Below are positions 14,220 through 19,556 of a stretch of DNA of 19,556 nt, piece after piece (the first letter of the stretch is position 1; every line of letters starts with the position of its first letter). The translations under genes were made by a program, and so were the position numbers. Origin of the DNA: JABAYQ01 sp042091225 (GTDB lineage Bacteria > Bacteroidota > Bacteroidia > Flavobacteriales > UBA7312); assembly GCA_042091225.1 (NCBI GenBank), contig JBELHW010000029.1, forward strand, positions 1 to 19,556. The letters run 5' to 3'. The notes under the pieces are model-generated. The model was not told the DNA's origin. It searched no databases and saw only the letters and a program-made list of their open reading frames with translations.

Positions 14220-15554
14220 ATGAAATCTACCTTAATAAAAAACGCATTTGTTGTTAATGAAGGAACAACAGAAATTAAAGACATTCTAATTGAGAATGGA
14301 ATTATTTCAAAGATTAAAAGCTCTATAGATTCAGGCAAACATTTTGTTATAGACGGTACTGGAAAGTATTTAATTCCTGGTATGATAGACGATCAAGTGC
14401 ATTTTAGAGAGCCTGGGCTTACCCACAAGGCTGATATTGAGTCTGAATCAAAAGCTGCAGTAGCCGGCGGAATCACTTCATTTATGGAAATGCCCAATAC
14501 TAAACCTCAATCTTTAACCCAAGAATTATTGGAACAAAAATTTGAAAGAGCATCTCAAGTTTCTGTTGCTAACTACAGCTTCTTTATGGGAGCTTCAAAT
14601 GATAATTTAGATGAGGTTTTAAAAACAGACCCTAGAACAGTTGCGGCTGTTAAAATATTTATGGGATCTTCAACAGGCAATATGTTGGTCGATAATAAAC
14701 AAGTTTTAGAAAATATATTTTCTAAATCTGACATACTGATCGCTGTACATTGTGAAGATGAAGATACTATTTTAGAAAACACCGAAAATTTTAAATCTAT
14801 ATACGGAGAAGATATTCCGATTCAATTACATCCAATTATCAGATCTGATAAAGCATGTTACAAGTCGTCTTCTATGGCAATTGAACTAGCTAAGAAGCAT
14901 GGAACAAGACTTCATGTTTTTCATCTTTCCACTAAAATAGAAATGGATTTATTTGACAATACAATTCCATTAAAAGATAAAAAAATTACTGCTGAGGCTT
15001 GTGTTCATCACCTCTGGTTTGATGATAGAGATTACCCAGAAAAAGGAACCTTTATTAAGTGGAATCCGGCAGTTAAAACCAAAGAAGATAAACAAGCTAT
15101 TTTGCAAGCAGTTTTAGACGATAGGATTGACGTTATTGCAACGGATCACGCTCCTCATACTCTAGAAGAAAAGCAAAATACTTATTTTAATGCTCCTTCA
15201 GGAGGTCCTTTAGTTCAGCATGCATTGGTTGCTCTTTTAGAATTATTTCATCAAGGTAAAATATCTTTAGAAAAAGTTATAGAAAAAACTAGCCATGCTC
15301 CAGCCATTTGTTTTCAATTAGAAAAAAGAGGATTTATTAAAGAAGGTTATTGGGCTGATTTAGTCCTCATTGACCTTTACAATCCATGGAGGGTTGACAA
15401 AAGTAATATTTTATATAAGTGTGGTTGGTCTCCCTTTGAAGGTCAGATATTCCAATCTCAAGTGTCTCATACTTGGGTAAATGGTAATCTAGTTTATGAT
15501 AATGGTAAACTTTATACAAAAATAAAAGGAAGTAGGCTCTTATTTGACAGATAA
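14220..15554 (+). CDS. pyrC: Dihydroorotase (class I amidohydrolase)
   Basis: Catalyses reversible cyclisation of N-carbamoyl-aspartate to dihydroorotate, the third step of pyrimidine synthesis. The 444 residues fit the class I (long) family. Visible active-site elements: DDQVHFREPGLTHK at 57-70, MPNTKP at 91-96, the Lys145 expected to be carboxylated (KIFMGSSTGNM), His177 in AVHCEDED, His235 in HVFHLS, and Asp309 in IATDHAPH. The first His of the HxH metal motif is replaced by Gln59, while His61 is kept; this agrees with my recollection of Bacteroidota homologues (DDQVHFREPG). A bidirectional terminator follows. The alternative, an allantoinase or hydantoinase, is less likely given the FREPG and MPNT pattern. 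Confidence 0.94.
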   Translation: MKSTLIKNAFVVNEGTTEIKDILIENGIISKIKSSIDSGKHFVIDGTGKYLIPGMIDDQVHFREPGLTHKADIESESKAAVAGGITSFMEMPNTKPQSLTQELLEQKFERASQVSVANYSFFMGASNDNLDEVLKTDPRTVAAVKIFMGSSTGNMLVDNKQVLENIFSKSDILIAVHCEDEDTILENTENFKSIYGEDIPIQLHPIIRSDKACYKSSSMAIELAKKHGTRLHVFHLSTKIEMDLFDNTIPLKDKKITAEACVHHLWFDDRDYPEKGTFIKWNPAVKTKEDKQAILQAVLDDRIDVIATDHAPHTLEEKQNTYFNAPSGGPLVQHALVALLELFHQGKISLEKVIEKTSHAPAICFQLEKRGFIKEGYWADLVLIDLYNPWRVDKSNILYKCGWSPFEGQIFQSQVSHTWVNGNLVYDNGKLYTKIKGSRLLFDR

Positions 15555-15555
15555 A

Positions 15556-15589
15556 AAAAAAGAGCATGAATCATTTCATGCTCTTTTTT
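15556..15589. terminator. Bidirectional terminator between pyrC and the small lipoprotein gene
   Basis: AGAGCATGAA (15561-15570) pairs with TTCATGCTCT (15575-15584) around a TCAT loop. The stem is extended by five A:T pairs, giving A-rich and T-rich flanks. It can therefore end transcripts from both the plus-strand pyrC and the convergent minus-strand lipoprotein gene that stops at 15605. Confidence 0.9.
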
Positions 15590-15604
15590 ATTTTTCATAT
15601 TACA

Positions 15605-15820
15605 TTAATGGCTATGGCCATCATGATTCTCATGACTCATATCTTCATTTTTAGCTTCGTCAGTAACAGTTGTCGTATCTTGAGTAGCTGTTGTGTCCTG
15701 AGTAGCTATTGTGTCTTGAGTTACTACTTCTTCAGAACTAGTTGAAGACTTTTCTGCAGGTGTGCCACAAGAAACAATACCCATAAAAACTAGTGCAAAT
15801 ACATAAATTAAATTTTTCAT
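15605..15820 (-). CDS. Small lipoprotein with TQDT repeats and His-rich tail
   Basis: A 71-residue predicted lipoprotein not assigned to any family. The start is taken at the ATG 15820-15818, giving MKNLIYVFALVFMGIVSC with the lipobox Cys at residue 18. An in-frame ATG 48 bases upstream would put 16 extra residues before the signal peptide, and a -7-like element lies between the two ATGs. The mature chain is low-complexity: Ser/Thr/Glu-rich, then three hexapeptide units built on TQDT, then an acidic stretch, and a tail MSHENHDGHSH with four His. The tail could bind a metal such as copper, zinc or nickel; this is inference only. It is monocistronic, bounded by the shared terminator and a divergent gene. 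Confidence 0.72.
   Translation of the reverse strand: MKNLIYVFALVFMGIVSCGTPAEKSSTSSEEVVTQDTIATQDTTATQDTTTVTDEAKNEDMSHENHDGHSH
15672..15725 (-). repeat. Three tandem 18-bp units in the small lipoprotein gene
   Basis: Units lie at 15672-15689, 15690-15707 and 15708-15725, sharing a core of the form GTnyTGAGTnnCT on the plus strand. They encode successive TQDT-containing hexapeptides. The phase is three-base-compatible, so copy-number change would keep the reading frame. Confidence 0.75.
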
Positions 15821-15849
15821 TACGTTTGGTTTTAAATTAATGATATTCA

Positions 15850-15857
15850 CAAATGTA
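15850..15857 (-). promoter_or_regulatory. Candidate -7 promoter element for the small lipoprotein gene
   Basis: On the minus strand this reads TACATTTG, matching TAnnTTTG. It lies 30 bases before the chosen ATG at 15820 and downstream of the alternative ATG at 15868, which argues for the shorter protein. No -33 TTG is visible. Confidence 0.4.
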
Positions 15858-15898
15858 CTTTTTTTCATTTAATTGATAAATGTTTAAATTCGCTTATT

Positions 15899-16240
15899 AT
15901 GAATAGATACATGTTTATTTTTTTTTTCTTTTTTACTTCTTGTGTTAATTCCAATCTAGAAACTAACAGCGAACCGAAAATAGATACGGATGTTATGAAG
16001 CAAATTCTATTAGAAAGACATTTACTGTTAGCTCAAATTACATCTTTTCAATACCCAGACAGTTTATCTAATACTATTGTTGACTCTTTATTTAATAATA
16101 TTTGTTTGAAAAAAGGAATTAGTAAACAAGAATTTGATCAGAGTTGGAAACATTACAATACTAAAGAAGTTGATCAGCTGATAAAAGTTTACGATTCTGT
16201 AATAGAAGAATTAAAAGTTATGGAGCTTAAAGATCAGTAG
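15899..16240 (+). CDS. DUF4296 lipoprotein
   Basis: A 113-residue predicted lipoprotein with a very Phe-rich signal peptide (MNRYMFIFFFFFTSC, lipobox Cys15). The mature part is helical and charged, with MKQILLERHLLLAQI near residues 37-51, then CLKKGISKQEFDQSWKHY and LIKVYDSVIEELK, the pattern of DUF4296. The function of the family is unknown. In Bacteroidota it is often found near dihydroorotase and the mannosyltransferase, as here. A run of ten T at 15918-15927 lies within the signal-peptide codons. The last 14 bases overlap the convergent epimerase gene. An alternative start four codons later would also keep the lipobox. Confidence 0.82.
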   Translation: MNRYMFIFFFFFTSCVNSNLETNSEPKIDTDVMKQILLERHLLLAQITSFQYPDSLSNTIVDSLFNNICLKKGISKQEFDQSWKHYNTKEVDQLIKVYDSVIEELKVMELKDQ

Positions 16241-17231
16241 AGTTTTCTTTTAAAAACCAATCTGAATATTTTTCAATACTTTCAGATACAGGAGTAAATG
16301 TGTGTCCTAAATTGCATATTTTACTATTGCTGAAAGTAGATTTAGTCATCGCCTGATTGGCAGTTTCTTTCGTAAGTAAGGGCTTAATACCACTAATTAA
16401 ATATTTTAAATATTCTGTTCTCCATGCAAGTTCTTTAATAAACGGCGTAACTTTTATTGTAGCCTCTTTTTTACCTAAATGATATGCAATTTGTTTAAAA
16501 AGTTGTTTGTAGGTTACATTCTCACTACTTAAAATAAACCTATCGTTTTTTAAATCGCTTTCCATTAACTTAATAAGAATTGATGATACATCAACTACAT
16601 CAACGTAAGCTGTGGCGCCTTCTGTATAAAATTTTAATCCTTTCCATACTTTAGTAAATAATTGCGAGCTACCCTTCGCCCAATCACCAGCACCTAAAAT
16701 AACAGACGGATTAACAATAATAGTATCTAAACCTTCTTGAATACCTCTCCATACTTCTTGTTCAGCATAATATTTACTTTGAGCATACTTTGTTTTTTGA
16801 TAACTGCTGTTCCAATATGAATTCTCATTCAGAATAGACTTTCCTTTCCCTAGAGTAGATATAGAGCTTAAATATGCAAATTTTTCTATTTTATTTTCCA
16901 GACAAGCATTAACAATATTTTCTGTACCTATTATGTTAATATCCATCATTTTTTTAACCTCCTTAGGATGAAATGACACGAAAGCAGCAGCATGATATAC
17001 TATGTTGCAATCTTTTAAAAGTGAGTATAAAGAATATGAGTCAAGTAAATCTCCTTCTACCCAATTAATATTTTCGAGAAGATTATTTTTGTTGTAATAA
17101 TTAAATATTTTTTCTGTAATTGCAGTTGAGCTACCACTTCTTTTTAGTGCTTTTATAGGTTTATTTTTGGAAGCTAAATCGAGTAAAATATGAGCTCCAA
17201 CTAAGCCAGTTCCTCCTGTTACAAAAATCAT
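16227..17231 (-). CDS. NAD(P)-dependent epimerase/reductase, extended SDR family
   Basis: A 334-residue cytoplasmic oxidoreductase. The nucleotide-binding motif GGTGLVG is at residues 6-12 and the catalytic set is Ser123 region (LSSIST), Tyr149 and Lys153 (YAQSK). DL at residues 61-62 and HAAAFVSF at 80-87 are typical of extended SDRs. Overall pattern resembles dihydroflavonol-4-reductase-like or 3-beta-HSD-like members, so the substrate may be a small ketone or a sugar nucleotide; it cannot be decided here. The start codon is fixed by the Rossmann strand MIFVTGG that begins at residue 1. A -7-like box ends only five bases before it. Its 3' end overlaps the DUF4296 gene by 14 bases. Confidence 0.88.
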   Translation of the reverse strand: MIFVTGGTGLVGAHILLDLASKNKPIKALKRSGSSTAITEKIFNYYNKNNLLENINWVEGDLLDSYSLYSLLKDCNIVYHAAAFVSFHPKEVKKMMDINIIGTENIVNACLENKIEKFAYLSSISTLGKGKSILNENSYWNSSYQKTKYAQSKYYAEQEVWRGIQEGLDTIIVNPSVILGAGDWAKGSSQLFTKVWKGLKFYTEGATAYVDVVDVSSILIKLMESDLKNDRFILSSENVTYKQLFKQIAYHLGKKEATIKVTPFIKELAWRTEYLKYLISGIKPLLTKETANQAMTKSTFSNSKICNLGHTFTPVSESIEKYSDWFLKENSTDL

Positions 17232-17235
17232 TGAA

Positions 17236-17243
17236 CAAAGGTA
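17236..17243 (-). promoter_or_regulatory. Candidate -7 promoter element immediately upstream of the epimerase gene
   Basis: On the minus strand this reads TACCTTTG, matching TAnnTTTG, and it ends five bases before the ATG at 17231. If used, the transcript would be leaderless or nearly so. No -33 TTG is visible. Confidence 0.35.
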
Positions 17244-17274
17244 CCTAAAAAATGCCTCTTAAAATCACATTAAT

Positions 17275-17282
17275 TATATTTG
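17275..17282 (+). promoter_or_regulatory. Candidate -7 promoter element for tyrS
   Basis: TATATTTG matches TAnnTTTG, 19 bases ahead of the tyrS ATG. The upstream -33 position lacks a clear TTG. It overlaps an in-frame TTG codon at 17280, which is a further reason to reject that codon as the start. Confidence 0.45.
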
Positions 17283-17300
17283 CTTATAAATTGGAATAAA

Positions 17301-18569
17301 ATGAACTTTATACAAGAACTTAAATGGAGAGGCATGATTCATGATATTATGCCAGGTACTGAAGAACAATTTCAAAAAGAATTGACGACTGCTTATATAG
17401 GCTTTGATCCTACTGCTGACTCTCTTCATATTGGCTCTTTAGTACAGATTATGATATTAGTTCATCTTCAGAAAAGCGGCCATCAGCCTATAGCGCTTAT
17501 GGGAGGAGCTACCGGAATGGTGGGCGATCCTTCAGGAAAGTCTAAAGAAAGAAATATGCTTTCTGAAGAAGTTTTAAACCACAACCTTTCGTCTGTTCAA
17601 AAGCAGTTAGAAAAATTTCTTGATTTTGATTGTGGTCAAAATTCGGCTCAGTTAGTCAATAATTATGATTGGTTTAAAGATTTTTCATTTTTGTCTTTTA
17701 TCAGAGAAGCAGGTAAACATATTTCGATAAATTATATGTTAGCAAAAGACTCTGTTAAATCTAGATTAGAAACAGGAATGAGCTTTACAGAGTTTTCTTA
17801 TCAGCTCGTTCAAGGTTTTGATTTTTATTGGTTGTACGAAAATAAAAATTGTAAAGTCCAGTTAGGTGGATCCGATCAATGGGGAAATATTACAACAGGG
17901 ACGGAGTTTATCAGGCGTAAAAATGGGGGGACTGCATTTGCTGTAACAACGCCATTAATAAAGAAAGCAGATGGAGGTAAATTTGGTAAAACAGAAGAAG
18001 GAAATGTTTGGTTAGATAGGAAGCTAACTTCTCCATATAAATTTTATCAATTTTGGTTAAACTCGTCTGATGAAGATGCTAAAACCTATATCCGTATTTT
18101 TACTTTATTTGATAAAGAAAAAATAGATCTTTTAGAAAAGGAACATAATGAACAACCTCATTTAAGAATTCTTCAAAAGGAATTAGCAAAAGATATTACT
18201 ATTCGTGTTCATTCTCAAGAAGATTATCAAAAATCAATTACAGCTTCAAATATTTTATTTGGCAAGTCAACTGCTGAAGATTTATTAGAATTAGATGAAC
18301 AAACATTATTAAGTGTTTTTGATGGAGTACCTCAGTTTGATGTTAAAATGGAAGATATTAAGTCACCGATAGTAGATTTCCTTGCAGAAAAGACAAAAGT
18401 TTTTCAATCTAAAGGAGAAGCTAGAAGAATGATATCTTCTAACGCAATTAGTATTAACAAACAAAAAATTAACGAGCAAAAAACGCTTGATAACTCAGAC
18501 TTACTTTCTGAAAAATATATATTAGTTCAGAAAGGTAAGAAAAATTATTTTTTAATTATTGTTTCTTAA
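17301..18569 (+). CDS. tyrS: Tyrosyl-tRNA synthetase
   Basis: Charges tRNA-Tyr with tyrosine. From the ATG at 17301 it has 422 residues, the normal length for the bacterial TyrS type. Class I signatures are present: FDPTADSLHIGS at 35-46 (HIGH-like), GGATGMVGDPSGKS at 68-81, the tyrosine-binding YQLVQGFDF near 167, QLGGSDQWGN, and the KMSKS-equivalent KFGKT at 227-231. A C-terminal S4 RNA-binding domain is recognisable from SKGEARRMISSNAISINKQK onward. The second His of HIGH is Ser46, which I believe is usual in flavobacterial enzymes. An in-frame TTG seven codons upstream is not accepted because it sits on the promoter. Its stop shares TTAA with the convergent downstream gene. Confidence 0.97.
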   Translation: MNFIQELKWRGMIHDIMPGTEEQFQKELTTAYIGFDPTADSLHIGSLVQIMILVHLQKSGHQPIALMGGATGMVGDPSGKSKERNMLSEEVLNHNLSSVQKQLEKFLDFDCGQNSAQLVNNYDWFKDFSFLSFIREAGKHISINYMLAKDSVKSRLETGMSFTEFSYQLVQGFDFYWLYENKNCKVQLGGSDQWGNITTGTEFIRRKNGGTAFAVTTPLIKKADGGKFGKTEEGNVWLDRKLTSPYKFYQFWLNSSDEDAKTYIRIFTLFDKEKIDLLEKEHNEQPHLRILQKELAKDITIRVHSQEDYQKSITASNILFGKSTAEDLLELDEQTLLSVFDGVPQFDVKMEDIKSPIVDFLAEKTKVFQSKGEARRMISSNAISINKQKINEQKTLDNSDLLSEKYILVQKGKKNYFLIIVS

Positions 18570-18979
18570 GGAAGTGAAGAATGATGTAAGGAAATTTTTA
18601 ATTTTCCTTCTTCGTCTTTAATGTATACAAAACTATATTCTACTTTAGTTTCTTCATTATTCAAATCTGTAAAATAATAGTGCCCCATAGCTGTTGCATA
18701 CTCTTTGTAAAGATTAATCTTTGCATTATCAAACCTTACATTTGTCCACGGTTTCATTGCAAATCCATTATCTTCTTTAACTACTCCTCCAACAAAATAT
18801 GAAATAGCCTCATCTAATTCTAACCTAAAAGGTATTTCTTTTGCCATAGTTGGTTTGAAAAGAGCATTTTTATCGTACATTTTTTTTAAAAAATGGGAAG
18901 CTTCTAATTCTTTTTTTCCTATAAGAACAATTCCTTTTCCCCATTGATCTTGTGCTGTTGTTATTTCTTCTAAAATCAT
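18566..18979 (-). CDS. SnoaL-like / CaMKII-association-domain-like protein
   Basis: A 137-residue protein with no signal peptide. It follows the NTF2-like fold pattern of CaMKII-association or SnoaL-type proteins: an N-terminal helix with a conserved Trp (AQDQWGKGIV), YDKNALFKPTMAK, the helix LDEAISYFVGGV, then strands GHYYFTDL and VEYSFVYIKDEEGK, ending in KISLHHSSLP. The HHSSLP ending is the most diagnostic feature. Homologues are sometimes labelled phosphoribosyl-AMP cyclohydrolase in databases, but none of that enzyme's metal-binding motifs are seen here. Function is unknown; a small-molecule binding or isomerase-like pocket is possible. It starts 22 bases after the upstream T9SS cargo gene and could be cotranscribed with it. 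Confidence 0.72.
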   Translation of the reverse strand: MILEEITTAQDQWGKGIVLIGKKELEASHFLKKMYDKNALFKPTMAKEIPFRLELDEAISYFVGGVVKEDNGFAMKPWTNVRFDNAKINLYKEYATAMGHYYFTDLNNEETKVEYSFVYIKDEEGKLKISLHHSSLP

Positions 18980-19001
18980 GGTTGCAATTTATAAAACCAT
19001 T

Positions 19002-19556
19002 TTAATTTTTTAAAATTACTTTGCCTATAATTCTTTTTCTTGGTTCCCCAAAAAACTGGTAGTTGACAGAATAAACATATGCCCCATTTTGAGCTAATTT
19101 GTTTTTATAGTAGCCGTTCCATTTTGTATTAATATTATCAGAATAGAAAACTTCGTCTCCCCAACGATTATAGATGAAAAATTCAATGCGTTTTAAGGGA
19201 CATTGCGGGTCAATTTTTATATCAAAATAGTCGTTTATGTTGTCATTATTTGGCGTAAATGTATTAGGAATATATATTTCGCAACCACAAAAATGATTTA
19301 TTTTAATTGTGTCGTAAAGACTTTCACATTCGTTACTAACATTAACCCATATTGTTGACGAACTATCTATTGTTATAAAATTATTTTGAGAATTATCATG
19401 CCATAAATAATTCGCTCCTTGGTCAAATACGTCTATTGTGATAGGAAATTCACAAATGCCAAAATCAGGACCTAGCTCTAGTTCCAGTTTTTCTTTAACC
19501 TGAACGTTAATAGTGTCAGAAATTGTTTCACATTCATTTGTTATTGAAAGCCAATA
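19002..19556 (-). CDS. 3' end of a large T9SS type B cargo protein (gliding-motility C-terminal domain)
   Basis: The 184 C-terminal residues of a longer protein whose start is outside the window; the frame is open to the last base. The last about 85 residues form the type B T9SS sorting domain: IYIPNTFTPNNDNINDYFDI, FFIYNRWGDEVFYSD, WNGYYKN, NGAYVYSVNY and the closing GKVILKN. Before it lie two Ig/PKD-like repeat ends with the same signature, SITNECETISDTINV and VNVSNECESLYDTIKI, about 80 residues apart. Such proteins are large adhesin-like surface proteins carried across the outer membrane by T9SS. The stop codon is at 19004-19002. Only the tail is seen, so size and role are open. Confidence 0.9.
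   Translation of the reverse strand, partial: YWLSITNECETISDTINVQVKEKLELELGPDFGICEFPITIDVFDQGANYLWHDNSQNNFITIDSSSTIWVNVSNECESLYDTIKINHFCGCEIYIPNTFTPNNDNINDYFDIKIDPQCPLKRIEFFIYNRWGDEVFYSDNINTKWNGYYKNKLAQNGAYVYSVNYQFFGEPRKRIIGKVILKN

Noticed and set aside
14391..14405. Dihydroorotase as a non-catalytic pseudo-enzyme
   Set aside because: Only one metal ligand is changed, all others are intact, and the same Gln variant is, as far as I recall, usual in Bacteroidota homologues.
15821..15868. Longer start for the small lipoprotein gene at the ATG 15868
   Set aside because: It would place 16 residues ahead of an otherwise perfect lipoprotein signal peptide, and a -7-like promoter element lies between this ATG and the preferred one.
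17280..17300. TTG start for tyrS seven codons upstream
   Set aside because: The TTG overlaps the likely -7 box, and the family's usual N-terminus (MNFIQELKWRG) begins at the ATG 17301.
18566..18979. Phosphoribosyl-AMP cyclohydrolase (HisI) for the 137-residue protein
   Set aside because: The metal-binding Cys and Asp motifs of HisI are absent, while the HHSSLP ending and overall pattern fit the NTF2-like CaMKII-association/SnoaL group.
1..19556. Mobile elements, CRISPR arrays, defence islands or structural RNA genes
   Set aside because: I found no transposase, integrase, direct-repeat arrays with spacers, recognisable defence proteins or tRNA/rRNA-like sequence. Gaps between genes are too short to hide them.

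Overview
The window is AT-rich bacterial DNA that reads as a marine-type Bacteroidota, most likely in or near Flavobacteriales. Four things support this: type IX secretion system (T9SS) C-terminal sorting domains of both type A and type B, lineage-specific families (DUF6089, DUF5689, DUF4296, choice-of-anchor J), repeated TAnnTTTG-type -7 promoter elements without strong Shine-Dalgarno sequences, and a conserved pdxJ/CBS/nadK/DUF6089/uppS neighbourhood. No species can be named from the sequence alone. Genes are packed very tightly. No gap between genes exceeds about 120 bases, and I see no tRNA, rRNA, CRISPR array, insertion sequence or phage gene.

Layout. (1) 1-4323, minus strand: a compact operon running CBS/ACT-like regulator, single-POTRA Omp85-like protein, NAD kinase, DUF6089 outer-membrane protein and undecaprenyl diphosphate synthase (cut by the window edge). 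(2) 4382-5856, plus strand: pdxJ and an alpha/beta hydrolase, divergent from region 1 across a 58-base promoter region. (3) 5853-13385: two secreted endonuclease/exonuclease/phosphatase (EEP) family enzymes on the minus strand. Divergent from them on the plus strand are a TonB-dependent receptor, a DUF5689 lipoprotein and a T9SS-secreted multidomain protein; a strong hairpin terminator closes that strand. (4) 13490-15554: polyprenol-phosphate mannosyltransferase-like gene and dihydroorotase, closed by a bidirectional terminator. (5) 15605-19556: a small lipoprotein, a DUF4296 lipoprotein, an NAD-dependent epimerase/reductase, tyrS, a SnoaL/CaMKII-association-like protein and the 3' end of a large T9SS type B cargo protein.

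Regions 1, 2, 4 and most of 5 are housekeeping: envelope lipid carrier, NADP, vitamin B6, pyrimidine and Tyr-tRNA supply. Region 3 is the most interesting part. Its gene content suggests a cell-surface system that cleaves an extracellular phosphodiester (nucleic acid is the simplest guess) and imports the product through the TonB receptor. The two non-enzymatic surface proteins share a duplicated domain in opposite order. The individual families are known; the idea that they form one functional system is inference.
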